Positions 32,619 to 45,470 of a DNA stretch of 64,000 bases are shown here, piece by piece. A program made the position numbers and the translations under genes. Within the stretch, counting starts at the first letter, position 1. Every line of letters starts with the position of its first letter. The DNA is taken from contig NW_026262593.1 in assembly GCF_021869535.1 (NCBI RefSeq), positions 59,914,318-59,978,317 on the forward strand, given 5' to 3'. This stretch comes from Mytilus californianus. Lineage: Eukaryota > Mollusca > Bivalvia > Mytilida > Mytilidae. The notes beneath the pieces were generated by a model. That model was not told the DNA's origin, made no database searches, and saw nothing but the letters and a program-made list of their open reading frames with translations.

Positions 32619-34541
32619 CCATCTTGGATTTTGAAATAGCAGATAACAATTGGTTTAGATCTTTGATGAAATGTGCGAATTTGAAGAGTAATATGTACTT
32701 CACTTGTAAGACTTTTCGTGTTGATATAGAAAATTATGTGTTTTTTCATGTTAACGACTACATTTTACAAAAAAAAAACAGAATATTTTTGCTGAATTCA
32801 TTTTTTTTCAACTTTGCCGCATAAGGGGAGATAACTCAGATATAAGGGGAAATTACTCAGATAAAGCATTTTTGTTGAGCCTGCAACTTTTGTAGTAGAA
32901 AGCTCGACATAGGGATAGTGATCCGGCAGCGGTGGCGTTAACTAACTTCTACAAAGCTTTATATTTTAGAAGGTGGAAGTCCTGGATGCTTCATACTTTG
33001 TATATATATGCCTTTTGTTACAAAGTTTCCGTCTGTCACATGTCCATTGTCCTTGACCTCATTTTCATGGTTAAGTGACTACTTGAAAAAAAAGTAAAGA
33101 TTTTTTGTAATGTTAATTTCTCTCTTATTATGAGTAATAGGATAACTATATTTTGTATGTGCGTACCTTGCAAGGTCCTCATGCCCGTCAGACAGTTTTC
33201 ACATGACCTCAACCTCATTTCATGGATCAGTGAACAAGGTTAAGTTTTGGTGGTCAAGTCCCTATCTCGGATACTATAAGCAATAGGTCTAGTATATTTG
33301 GTGTATGGAAGGATTGTAAGGTGTACATGTCCAACTGGCAGGTGTCATCTGACCTTGACCTCATTTTTATGGTTCAGTGGTTATAGTTAAGTTTTTGTGT
33401 TTTGGTCTGTTTTTCTTACACTGTATGCAATAGGTCTACTATATTTGGTGTTTGGAATGATTGTAAGGTGTACATGTCCAACTGGCAGGTGTCATCTGAC
33501 CTTTACCTCATTTTCATGGTTCAGTGGTCAAAGTTAAGTTTTTGAGTTTTGGGCTTTTTTTTCTAATACTATATGCAATAGGTTAACTATATTTGGTGTA
33601 TGAAAATATTTTATGATGTGCATGTCAGTCTCGCAGGTTTTATTTGACCTTGACCTCATTTTCACGGTTCATTGCTCAGTGTTAAGTTTTTGTGTTTTGT
33701 TCTTTTTTCTTAAACTATAAGCAATAGGTCAACTATATTTGTTGTATGGAAGGATTGTAAGCTGTGTATGTCTGTCTGGCAGGTATCATCTGACCTTGAC
33801 CTCATTTTGGTGGTTCATTGGTCAATGTTAAGTTTTCATGGTTAAGTTTGTTTCTTTGATTCTATAAGCAAAAGGTCAACTATATTTAATACATAGATTA
33901 TATGTAAGGTGTACATGTCTGCCTGGCATGATTCATCTGACCTTGACCTCATTTTCATGGTTCATTGGTCAATGTTTAGTTTTCTTTGTTAAGTCTGTAT
34001 CTTCGAAACTTTGGCAAATAGCTATAGGTCAACTATATTTGGTGTATTGAATGATTGTCAGGTGTACATGTATTTCTCGTTTGCTTTATCTGACTTTAAC
34101 CTCATTTTCTTGAATCATGTTAAGTTTATGTGATAGTTGTAGTAAAGCTTTATATTTAGGACTATCAACATAATATCAATGGTTAGTATAGAAGGCGAGA
34201 CATTTCAGCGTGTGCACTCTTGTTTATAATTATAGAATGTGTTGTGAATTTTCCTATTTTAATAAGTAGCAAGAAAACGAGTCTGGTGACCCCAATATTT
34301 CTTTTTCTTATCTGAAAGCATATTATGAGAGCTCTCTTCTCATATTTTGTCTTAAAATTCTATGGTCTAGTTTTCTTTTTATCACACGAAATCTGGTTTT
34401 CCATTCATAATCTCTACAAAATCTGACAATTTTGCACAACCTGTAGCGTGAAAAGATGCCCGGTGACCAATATTTTTTATTATATTTTTCAAAAAAGCAT
34501 GGTATAAACTACATTTTGACAAATTATCAAAAAATTCTATG
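32619..34541 (+). repeat. Family D repeat, copy 1 (contains element E)
   Basis: It starts 'ccatcttggattttgaaata' and ends about 'aaaaaattctatgga'. It matches 39,575-43,577 once the inserted elements are removed (about 570 versus 557 bp). Shared markers include 'gcagataacaattgg', 'ggggagataactcag', 'agtagcaagaaaac' and 'tttgcacaacctgtagcgtg'. Downstream of the gene. Confidence 0.8.
32874..34226 (+). repeat. Element E inside D: array of about 146-bp units
   Basis: The left end is 'gttgagcctgcaacttttgt', then 'ggcagcggtggcgttaacta'. It contains about eight units spaced about 146 bp with 'tgaccttgacctcattttca' and 'gcaataggtcaactatattt'. The right end is 'gcgagacatttcagcgtgtg' then 'cactcttgttta'. 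The equivalent site in D copy 2 is uninterrupted ('aataatttttataatagaaa' region), so E is an insertion. Confidence 0.8.
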
Positions 34542-36500
34542 GATTTTAATTTAGACCTCCTTCCGCCCCAATCTACCTCAAATGCAATTTGAATGGAATT
34601 ATTACCTTACATCAACTACTTTCCATTCTGCATTTTCAAGTACATTTTTGTTTAGACTGTGATTATTTTATAGACAGGTTGTTCCTTTAATGGCAATTAC
34701 AACACTGAAATTCTGTTGTCTGATTGTAACTTTCAGAATAAGTTCATTCAAAATGTTATGTGCCCAATGCTGTAACTAATCTAATTGATCTTAACTGTAT
34801 CTCCATGTTTTGCTGTTGCTATTGACTTCACTGTTAGTGTTTCTCTCTACCTATAGCAGTTGCTGTAAAAGTACTTTTGTTGAATGTACTTATTTTCACG
34901 AAGTAGATATTGCCACTATATTCATGTGAATTTAATTCAAAAATAATATTAAAAAAAACTATATACCGTATAAATAAGGGTCTTTTTATGTCCCTGCATT
35001 AAGATTTGGAGGGGCATATTAATTTACCCCTGTCTTTCCGTTCATCCGGATATAGATACAGATGCATGATATGTCCGGCTATCTCCTTCTACAGTTTTGA
35101 GTGACAGCTTTAATATTTTGTTGGATGTTTCTACACATAATATCCACAGGATTTTGATATTTTCAAATATTCTCAAAATGCCAGGTATTTGAACTTAGTC
35201 ATTTTTAAAGTAGTAGCTGTATTAAGTGATCATGGTTTTTCCAGCTATCTCCTCCAACAATTTTTGAGCTAAAGCTTTAATATTATGTAGGTAACGTTTT
35301 AAAAATAGGAAAATAAACAGTCATTCAAAAATTATGACAAAACTGAATTTTGTTAATCGAATCCAACTGCACAACATGTCAGAAATTTAAACACCATTTA
35401 GTATATCAACATCTACTTAATATGCTCTAATTATCTAAAATGTTTTAGTATTTGAAATGAAATAGGTAAAATTATTTTCGTTTCAAGATTTTTTTGGTAT
35501 ACGGATAAAAATAAGTGATACCAGTACAGTAAGAATTTTTTTTAGTTGACTTTAGTATGAGTTATGAGTCTTTAAAGCATGCTCACAAAGGTTCTTTAAT
35601 TGATATCATTTTCATACTGGTCAACTTTTTTTTAAACTTTGATCAGGCTTTTGAGAAGACATTTTCAAAGAAAGAAAATAACACAGAAGTTTACTTACAG
35701 CTCATCTAGCCCCAAGCATCATGTCAGGCATTGTCATTACTTAAAACCATTAGATATCTTCTGAGAAACAATTTTGACATTAAAACGAAATCTTTTACTA
35801 ATGATACTGGGAAGATCCTTAACTAATTTACAGTTTTTGCGGACAAACCGAAGTAAGAAATGACCACCACAAAGGAGCATAAATAGATCCACACGAAATA
35901 GGAATTGCATCCAGGTTCTCGGATACAACCTCCCATATTAATATCACATCATGCTGAAATGCATCTAATGTGTTCTTCTCCTAGCTATCCAAAATCAAAG
36001 ATGTGGAACATATTTTATCATAATCATTTGGTAATCAATGCAATCAGTGTCTCCTCCATGACAGTCTTAAACATTAAAACTAAATATTTAATAAACTACA
36101 CTGCTAATGTTTAGTGCACATGTTTGGTACAGGTTGGCTGTCATTGTGCAACACAGTTTAATATAGAACCCTATGGGAAAAAAATAGAGACATTTTTGTC
36201 AGAAAACAGTGTCAAACATTCAAACATACTATCCACACTGATCTGTGTCCACACTTGCTATTTTTCAAAATTCTTCTGTTTTGTGCTTATCTGAAGTGTA
36301 ATATTGAAAGTAAAAAATAATAGTTGAAATTGTATATTGTATACCTATTCCGACAAATATATTAATATATAAGACTGAGCAACATGGACCAAACTAAAAA
36401 CTAAGGTTTTTTTCTTATACTATTGAACGGTAAACTTAATACTTCAATAATGTTCATTTTAACAAACACAGAAATTATAATGTTTTCTAGATTAAGTTCT
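34542..36500. other. Intergenic AT-rich sequence
   Basis: Mostly unassigned. At 34,986 there is a block starting 'tttttatgtccctgcatt' and 'gatttggaggggcat', with degenerate units carrying 'ccagctatctcct', of the common 'atgcccc' bivalve repeat style. No gene supported. Confidence 0.45.
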
Positions 36501-36519
36501 CTTTTATATATAAAACCTT

Positions 36520-36640
36520 GTTGAAGGCTCCATGTTGAAGGCCGTACTTTGACCTATAATGGTTTAATTTTTTTAAATTGTGTCTTGGGTGGAGAGTTGT
36601 CTCATTGGCATGTACCGCATCTTTTTATATCTAATTAATC
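36520..36640 (-). repeat. Family A fragment, reverse
   Basis: The sequence 'gagagttgtctcattggcat' followed by 'gtaccgcatctttttatat' is the reverse complement of the A start, and 'gaaggccgtactttgacc' just before it matches A's interior. Truncated. Confidence 0.6.
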
Positions 36641-37132
36641 AAATAAGAAAGTAAATTGTCTTCCTAAATTTGCTTTATAATTATATTTCATTACATGCAA
36701 TGTAATGATGGAATTTGTTTATTTGTTTTTAAACTAGCGAATAATTTTTATCACTACCATAAGCATCTGACATGAATTGAATAAAGAGACTAACAGATAA
36801 AGTATTAAAGAGTGGAAACGTTTTCCTATATTAATGTAGAGGCATTTGACATTTGATTAAAAATAGAGATAGCATTACTGTCGATAAGTTTTCTTGAATT
36901 TCTTCCCTATGCACTTGACCAAGAGTTTTATCATGTACTTTCCATCTTTTGTTTTTCAAAATCATATTTTGTCATACGGAAAGAAATATTCTTAGAAATG
37001 TGTTCAAATTAGTCAGATTTTGAGAAAAGTTTGAAGACTTGATTTTCCTTTATGATTCGTGTGTACTGTGTTCAAGTTTTTTACATGTCAATCTGTAACC
37101 AGCATGACTATTTACCAGATTTGTAATAACAT

Positions 37133-37370
37133 AACAACACGACAGGTGCCACATGTGGAGCAGGATCTGCTTACCCTTCAGGAGCACCTGAGATCACCCC
37201 CAGTTTTTGGTGGGGTTCGTGTTGCTTAGTCTTTAGTTTTCTATGTTGTGTCATCTGTACTATTATTTGTCTGTTTGTCTTTTTATTTTTGGCCATGACG
37301 TTGTCAGTTTATCTTCGATCTATGAGTTTGACTGTCTCTCTGGTATCTTTCGTCCCTCTTTTATATCATA
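37133..37370 (+). repeat. GC-richer mussel repeat fragment
   Basis: The block 'acacgacaggtgccacatgt', 'ggagcaggatctgcttaccc', 'ggtggggttcgtgttg', ending 'ggtatctttcgtccctcttt', is one I recall as recurrent in mussel sequences, possibly the 3' part of a retroelement. The relevant coding part is absent here. Confidence 0.5.
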
Positions 37371-39470
37371 CAGTATACATGATATAATTTAGAAATGATT
37401 TTGAACATCTTTTGTTCATGATCAACAAAAGAGTTCTTGGAATGCAATAAAAACATGAATATATAAAGTTAGTACAAATGTACCAAACACCCAGTTTTTA
37501 TACCACCAAAGATGAATATCACAATGCATGGAGCGAAAACACATTTTTTAATTTTTTAATTTTACTTAAGACAGTTTTCACCACTACACCAATTCTTCCA
37601 TCTACCACATTTACAATACACAACATTTAAAAATACCACTGAAAGTTCATCGTCAGAATAAAGATTAATGTAAGAACTGGATTTACTTTTTGTCACACCT
37701 TTCTTCAATCTTTGCATTGGACAGTATTACATCTGCTGGTCTGTTGTTATTTGATTTCGTTTAATGTAACTGATGTTTCAATATTTTGTGGATAGTAACC
37801 AAATGATTAGGACCACAGCATGTATATACATTCCGTCCATAGCAACACGGATCATACATACAATATATTACATATAAAGATATGATTGCCAATGTGCCAT
37901 AATGCAGATGAGTATACTTGATTTCAAATACTTTTTTTATTTACTTATATGTAATATAAGTATTGTTTATACAAACAAACAGCCATTTCAGGTTACAAAT
38001 ATAATTAAGGGTATGATAAAGATGCTGACATCCTGTTTTTTATAGCATTTTCAAAATTGGAATACTGAATATCATTTTTATAGCATCTCAGGTTTTGAAT
38101 ACTCAGTACCATTTTTTATAGCATTCTTATGTTTGAATACTGAAAAAGTATAAACAAGTTTTGTTAAAGAAATCTTGACATTAGCTTCTTATGTTTAAAT
38201 AGTAAATAATATTAGTTACATTATTGTGAATCAGTATGTGAACATATATTGTTTTTCTTTTTTTTTCTTTCTCATGGCTTCATTGAAGGCGAACTAATCC
38301 AAACTCCTAAATCCTTGGGGGCACTGATATGATTCCATGTAAGTTTTTGGACCTTGATGGAATTTTTTCACTGGTAATTTCTAAAATTTCATTCATTCCC
38401 AATCATTTCGAGGACAAATTTTTATCAAATTGATTCCAGTGCCAGTATGATAGACCCCTGCTACTCTACTATCACATGGGCTATCCCCATGCAGACCTTG
38501 CACACCCCGGCTGCAGATGAGACACCTAGTTTCATCCCCTAGTGGAGAACCCTCGCTCCACAGTCCCTGGCTGGCGCATTCTGGGGCAGGCAGGTTCTTC
38601 ATTAAACTGAAGGTTGCAAGCTGACTTGCACAGGCAGGAACTCACAATTCTATTTGTATGTTGAATGTTTCTCAAGGGCCAAAATTAAGTTGATTTTAGT
38701 GTTATTAATAATAAAATTATTCATATTTAATGTCTTTCTGCTTTAAGCCGGTATGATTTGCTGAGAATATGTTTTGGTTTACACACAGAAACCCCTTATG
38801 TTAGACTTGGGTTAGTTTGTTTGGAGCCAGTAATTGGTCTATTATGCTTAATTATGTGGGTTGCTGTCTTGACTTTAATTGAGATCTGCTCTATTAGGAC
38901 CACTCAACCGTTATAAAATAATTACACATCCTCCTACTAAAACTACAGAAAGAATATTCACACTATGATAAATCAGGAAATATATAATAAGAGACTACAA
39001 ATAAATACAATATGAGACAAACAGAATACAAACACTATTGAAGTTTGTATAAACACAACTAATGTTTTGTCCATATACATTTATGCCATAAGATATACTG
39101 TTTTATGCCATTAATAGTAAATGCTGTGAATACATTTGAAATGGCTATAAATGTGTGTTGCTATCACTCTAAGTGCTTTGCTCAGAAATTATTGCAATGT
39201 TTGCACTCATCCATTGTAGTTCCAAAATTCACAATACTCCAAACGTAATATTTAATTGTCATTAGAGGTGGTGAATATCTCTGCACTATAACTCATTGTT
39301 GATTTTATGAATATGATAAACAAAAAATAATAATAAGAAAAATCCTTACAAAGTCCATGGTAAAAACCTGGTAAATAACTTTCAACCAGACAGAACCAAA
39401 AATATGATAATAAATGTTGAAATTTGACATCCAGTTCAAGTGTTCCAAATAACGGTAAATGCTATACAAT
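37371..39470. other. Intergenic; contains a GC-rich island at 38,268-38,640
   Basis: Mostly AT-rich, with short repeated 'tttttatagcattttca' phrases near 38,030-38,130. The 38,268-38,640 stretch is clearly richer in GC ('gcacaccccggctgcagatg', 'gctccacagtccctggctgg'). Its open frame on the minus strand (38,393-38,602) shows no recognisable domain. No gene called. Confidence 0.45.
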
Positions 39471-39473
39471 ATA

Positions 39474-39574
39474 AAAATAAGAAGATGTGGTATGATTGCC
39501 AATGAGACAACTCACCACAAATGACCAAATGACAGAAATTAACAACTATAGGTCACCGTAAGGCCTTCAACAGA
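39474..39574 (+). repeat. Family A fragment
   Basis: The start 'aataagaagatgtggtatga' and 'ttgccaatgagacaactcac' followed by 'taggtcaccgtaaggccttc' match A. It is truncated where D copy 2 starts. Confidence 0.65.
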
Positions 39575-41110
39575 CCATCTTGGATTTTGAAGTAGCAGAT
39601 AACAATTGGTCTATATCTTTAATTAAATGTGCAAATTTTGAGAGTAGTATGTAATTCATGTGTAAGAATTTTCATGTTAATTAAGAAAATTATGTGTTTT
39701 ATCATATTCACGGCTGTATTTTCTACAAAACACAATATTTTTGTTTGATTAATTTTTTTTCAACTTTGCCACATAAGGGAAGATAACTCAGATAGTAGGA
39801 GAGATAACTCAGATAAAGTAATTTTTATAATAGAAAGTGTTGTGAATTTACCTATTTTAATATGTAGCAAGAAAACAAGTCAAGTGACCCCATTTTTAGC
39901 TCACCGTTCCGAAGGAACGGTGAGCTTTTGCCATCACTTGGCGTCCGTCGTCGTCCGTCTGGTGTAAACTATTTCAAACATCTTCTCCTCTGAAACTACT
40001 GAACCAATTCAAACCAAACTTAAGCTGAATGATGCTTAGGGTATCTAAAATAAAGTTTGTGTTTTATTTACTGTTTTGTCAAATAACATGGCCGCCATGG
40101 CTAAAAATAGAACATAGGGGTAAAATACAGTTTTTGGCTTATATCTCAAAAACCAAAGCATTTAGAGCAAATCTGATTCGGGGTTAAAGTGTTCATTAGG
40201 TGAAGTTCTATCAGCCCTAAAATTTTCACTAAATTGGTAATTTTAAGGACATTTTGCAGTTTTTGGTTATTATCTTGAATATTATTAATGATAAAGATAA
40301 ACTGTGAACAGCAAAAATTTTCAGCAAGGTAAGATCTACAAATAAGTTCATATGATCAAAATTGTCAATTGACCCCTTAAGGAGTTATTGCCCTTTAAGA
40401 CAATTTTACACAATTTGTTTTTCATGTTTTCCAACTTCAAAAAATCTTCTTCTCTGAAACTACTGAACCAATTCGAACCACACTTAAGCTGAATGATTTT
40501 AAGGGTATTTCGAATAAAATTTCGTGTTTTATTTTTTGTTTCGTAAAAAAACATGGCCGCCATGGCTAAAAATAGAATGTAGGGGTAAAATGCAATTTTT
40601 GGCTTATATCTCAAAAACTAAAGCATTTAGAGCTAATCTGATGCAAGGTTAAAATATTAATTAGGCCAAGCTCTGTCAGCCCTGATATTTTCAGATGAAT
40701 CTAACAACCCATTGTTGGATTGCTGCCACTTAATTGGTAATTTTAAGGAAATTTTGCAGATTTTGGTTATTATCTTGAATATTATTAATGATAAAGATAA
40801 ACTGTAAACAGCAAAAATGTCCAGCAAAGTAAGATCTACAAATAAGTTTTGTATGACCAAAATTGTCAATTGTCCCCTTAAGGAGTTATTGTCCTTTAAA
40901 ATCAATTTTTCATAATTTGTTCATTTAATTTGCTTACTTTAAAAAATCTTCTCCTTTGAAACTGCTGAATCAATTTCAGCCAAACTTGGGCTGAATGAGT
41001 TTCAGAGTATCTAGTATAAATTTTGTATTTTATTTTCTTGTACGTCAAGAAACATAGCCACTATGGCTAAAATGGAACATAGGGGTAAAATGCATTTCTT
41101 TGATTTTGAA

Positions 41111-43206
41111 AATAAAATGCTCCGCAGGGCGCAGCTTGATACGACTGCAGAGGTCGAACCCTGAACAGTTGGGGCAAGTATGGACACAACATTCAAGCTT
41201 GATACAGCTTTGCATTTGGATTGTGATTAAATATTTGACACAGCATAGGTTTCTAACACAGAATGAATGTGGACTAAGAACTTAAAAATTTTAAATTGGA
41301 CATTCACCTATTATGGTCCAATATCCAAAATCTAAATACATGGTTAGATTCAGCATATCAAAGAACCCCAAGAATTCAATTTTTGATGAAATCAAACAAA
41401 GTTTAATTTTGGACCCTTTTGACCTCAATGTGGACAAAGTTGATAACGGGGCCCAAAAATCAAAAATCTAAATACATGGTTAGATTCAGCATATCAAAGA
41501 ACCCCATATATTTAATTTTTGTTGAAATCAAACAAAGTTTAATTTTGGACCCAGATTTGGACCAACTTGAAAACTGGGCCCATAATCAAAAATCTAAATA
41601 CATGTTTAGATTCAGCATATCAAAGAACCCTAAGAATTCAATTTTTGTTAAAATCAAACTAAGTTTAATTTTGGACCCTTTGGACCTTAATGTAGACCAA
41701 TTTGAAAACGGAACCAAATAATTAAGAATCTAAATACACGGTTAGATTCGGCATATCAAAGAACCCCAATAATTCAATTTTTGATGAAATCAAACAAAGT
41801 TTAATTTTGGACCCTTTTGACCTCAATGTGGACCAATTTAAAAACGGGGCCCAAAATCCAAAAAATAAATACATGGTTAGATTCAGCATATTAAAGAACC
41901 CCAAGAATTCAAGAATAAAACACCATTGAAATTGGTCAAGAAATAAGCAATTTAAACGAAGTATCTTCTTTTGCACAATACTGTGCAATTAAATATTTCT
42001 TGCTATTGCGCAATACTGTACAATTGACAATTTCTTGCTATTGCGCAATATTGTGCTATTGGATATTTCTTGCTATTGCGCAATACTGTGCAATTGAAGA
42101 TTTCTTGCTATTGCGCAATACTGTGCAATTGAAGATTTCTTGCTATTGTGCAATACTGTGCAATTGAAAATTACTTGCTATTGCACAATACTTATTATAT
42201 AATAATTTACACATCCTGTTTGGTGTGTATCTCCTACCATATCATTATTATTTGCTTTTAAATATAAATCAGAAATAACCAACTTAAAATAGAAACTAGA
42301 AAAATGTGTTTTTGGGCCCCTTTTTGGCCCCAAATTCCTAAAATATTGAGGCAATTACCCCCATCATCAATCCCAGCCTTCCCTTTGTGGTATGGTACCT
42401 TGCAGTACAATTTCAGAGAGATCCATACACTTACACACAAGTTATTGTCCTGAAACTAGAAAAATGCTTGTTTTTTGCCCCTTTTTGGCCCCTAATTCCT
42501 AAAATATTGAGGCAATTACCCCCATCATCAATTCCAGCTTTCCCTTTGTGGTATGGTACCTTGCAGTACAATTTCAGAGAGATCCATACACTTGAACACA
42601 AGTTATTGTCTGGAAACTAGAAAAATGCTTATTTTGGGCCCCTTTTTGGCCCCAATTCCTAAACGTTTCGGCAATTACCCCCAAACTCAATTCCAGCTCA
42701 CCCTTTGTGATATGGAACCTTGTAGTACAATTTCAGAAAGATCCATACACTTACACACAAGTTATTGTCATGAAACTAGAAAAATGCTTGTTTTTTGCCC
42801 CTTTTTTGGCCCCTAATTCCTAAAATTTTGAGGCAATTACCCCCAAAATCAATCCCAGCATTCCTTTTGTGATATGGAACCTTGTGGTACAATGTCAGAG
42901 ATATCCATACACTAACACACAAGTTATGTCTGGAAGTTACAAAAATGCTTATTTTTGGCCCCTTTTCGGCCCCTAATTCCTTTACTGTTGGTACCATAAC
43001 CCCCAAAATGAATCCCAACCTTCCTTTTGTGGTATTGAACCTTGTGGTAAAATTTCATAGAGATCCATGCACTTAAACTAAAGTTAGAGTGCGAAAACCA
43101 ATGTGTCTTCGGACGACGCCGGACGACGCCAGACGACGACGACGACGACGACGCCAACGTCATACCAATATACGACCACAAAAATTTTTTTGCGGTCGTA
43201 TAAAAA
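41111..43206 (+). repeat. Family B repeat nested in C
   Basis: The head is 'aaaatgctccgcagggcgca'. It has four to five units of the 131-bp array (41,335-41,900), then a 35-bp satellite, four blocks with 'cctaattcctaaaatattga' / 'agagatccatacact' (about 160 bp each), a 'gacgacgac' tract and the end palindrome 'tacgaccacaaaaattt' / 'ttgcggtcgta'. Confidence 0.85.
41955..42190 (+). repeat. 35-bp satellite within B
   Basis: About seven units of 'cttgctattgcgcaatactg' followed by 'tgcaattgaagattt'. Each holds the palindrome tattgcgcaata. It occupies the position that the palindromic module has in other B copies. Confidence 0.85.
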
Positions 43207-43814
43207 TATGACAGATACAAAGAACATTCCAATGGAAGTTTTAAGCCATTCATTAATATATATTGAAAAGCAAAAATAATCATTGATGAAAGATTTAAGC
43301 AAAAATTACAGGTGAGCGATTCAGGCTCTTGAGAGCCTCTTGTTTCTTTTTCTAATCTGGAAGCATGTTATAAGAGCTATCTTCTCACATTTTATCTTAA
43401 AATATTATGGTGTAGTTTTCATTTTATCACACAAAATTGGGTTTTCCATGCATAATCTATACAAAATCTGACAATTTTGCACAACCTGTAGCGTGAAAAA
43501 AAGTCCGGTGACTCATACTTTTTATCATATTTTGGCAAAAAAACTACATTTTGACAAATTATTTTAAAAATCTATGGTGATTGGGATCCCCTGGTAAGAA
43601 ACTTTTAAATGTTTTTTTTTTCAAATACTGAATAAAGATATATGTTAATTGAAGTGACTGAACATGTAATGTAGATTCAAATCTAGACCATCTTTAGTAC
43701 TATTTTTGTTTAATTAAATCATTTGGTATATTTGGTCTATTTCGCTCGATACTACTGTCGTTAGACAATTAGTGCCCGGGGGTTTCATCGGCTCATTAGT
43801 CAGTGCTAAGGTAC

Positions 43815-43905
43815 TACTGTAAACCGGGAAATTTTCGCGGCAGTTTTATTTTCGCTATTTTTGCGGTAAGAATTGAAACGCGAAAATAAAACGATCGCGA
43901 AAATT
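43815..43905. mobile_element. Truncated CpG-rich MITE
   Basis: The end 'tactgtaaaccgggaaattt' plus 'tcgcg' is followed by 'cgcgaaaataaaacgatcgc' and 'gaaaatttc'. It lacks the final 'ccggtttacagta'. The mirror-image end occurs at 52,962-52,986. Confidence 0.65.
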
Positions 43906-44077
43906 TCAAGGAAACTCTATTCATAAGATGAAAACCATTCATGTACATGTATGAATCGGATATGTATTGGACCACTGTATAACACCGAGTTTAAATACGA
44001 CAGATCTATTCCTCAAATCATAACTATATTTCTAAATGAAAAGCAATGATAGAAATCCTGACTTTTACTCAAGTTAA

Positions 44078-45470
44078 TCTTTTAAAACATGGAAGAAATC
44101 CAAAGCAATCGGACAATACGGATATTGTTTTGTAAACAACACTCGCTACAGATATGTAAATGACAACTGTCAATCAGTTCTAAAATCATTACCTCATTGT
44201 ATCTGCTACACAGTGAAATACCCATGCGGCAGCTGTACAAAGTCTGTTCGTTCCAACCAGAAAGCAATAATGTGTGACCAATGTGATCTATGGTTCCACA
44301 TTAAATGCATGAATATCACGGTAACATCATACACCATCCTATCTCAAAGTGATGATGAATGGTATTGTTCGAAATGTCAATTGCCAAATTTCTCAGACTC
44401 TTTTTTCGAGGATGATGACCAATATCAATACGATGGTAACAATTGTGAACCAGAGTCGATGAGTTCTACCGAAGCTCCAAAAAATGACAATTTACATTCT
44501 GATGAAGTCTTTAAATGTTTCCAGAAAGGAATGCACTTTAATCACCTGAATGCCCGCTCGTTACTTACAAAAATTCCTGAGCTACAAACTATTGCGTTTA
44601 AAACAAAAGCAGCAGTGATATCTGTAACCGAGACCTGGTTTGATGAAACGATAACCAATACAGAGGCTAACATCCCTGGATACACTATCCTCTGAAAAGA
44701 CCGTAGCAGATGTGGAGGTGGTGTGTGTATGTACATTAAAGAAAATCTTGCGTTTACGCCAATAAATTTGGACGAAATAAACAATAATGATGAATTTTTG
44801 TGTATTGAATTATTATTACCAAAATCTAAACCTATTTTTGTCGGGACTTGTTATCGACCCCCTCAAAATTGTAATTTTGTTGAGAAATTTGAAAAATTTT
44901 TGTCTCAGCTAAGAGAGGATTGTGAAATTATATTACTTGGTGATTTGAACATATGTTTTAAAGATCAGAGTGGATCACTGTATAAATCTTTTAATGAGCT
45001 TTTAAAATTGTTTAATTTAAGTCAAATTATTAAAGAGCCAACAAGAATAACAGAATTTACAGCATCTGTAATAGATCATATTTTATGTAATAATACAGAG
45101 AAAATTTCTCAGTCTGGTGTACTAAATATTGGTTTTAGTGATCATTGTATGGTATATTGTACTAGAAAATTAGCAAAATCTGTATATAATAAGCACAGTA
45201 ATGTTAAAGTCAGATCTGTGAAATCTTATAATAAAGATGAATTTATAGCTAAGCTTACTAAAGCAAAATGGGAAAGGTGTTTCAGTGCCTCAGACATAAA
45301 TGAGGCCTGGTCAGTTTTTAAAGAAATTTTTATGGATATTCTTGACAGTGTTGCCCCTCTTAAAGAAGTTTGTATTAAACAAAGAACAGAACCATGGATG
45401 TCAGCTGAAATTTTAATAGATATTCAGCAGAGAGACAAATTTTTATCTGATTTTAGACTTCTAAAAATCC
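44078..45470 (+). pseudogene. LINE ORF, N-terminal half: PHD finger and endonuclease
   Basis: The frame is open from 44,078 without an ATG. PHD zinc finger at 44,225-44,385: CGSC, CDQCDLWFHIKC and WYCSKC supply the C4HC3 ligands. Endonuclease signatures follow: NARSLLTKIPEL, VTETWFDE (catalytic Glu), GTCYRPP, ILLGDLN (catalytic Asp-Asn), IDHILCN and FSDHCMVY (catalytic His near the end). A TGA stop interrupts at 44,693-44,695. Endonuclease cuts target DNA to prime reverse transcription. The frame ends at a frameshift near 45,445-45,475. Confidence 0.88.

Larger units (their letters stand above)
39898..43343 (+). repeat. Family C repeat inserted in D
   Basis: The left end is a 13-bp perfect hairpin (agctcaccgttcc / ggaacggtgagct). 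Then 'gcgtccgtcgtcgtccgtct' and three units of about 480 bp with 'catggccgccatggctaaaa' and 'ggagttattgccctttaa'. The right end is 'ggtgagcgattcaggctctt' plus 'gagagcctcttgttt'. Interrupted by B at 41,111-43,206. Confidence 0.85.
39575..43577 (+). repeat. Family D repeat, copy 2 (contains C, which contains B)
   Basis: Left part 39,575-39,897, right part 43,344-43,577. Together they equal D copy 1. Markers: 'ccatcttggattttgaagta', 'gatagtaggagagataactc', then after the insert 'acaatctgacaattttgcac'-type sequence and 'cctgtagcgtgaaaaaaagt'. The outer layer of a three-level nest. Confidence 0.8.
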
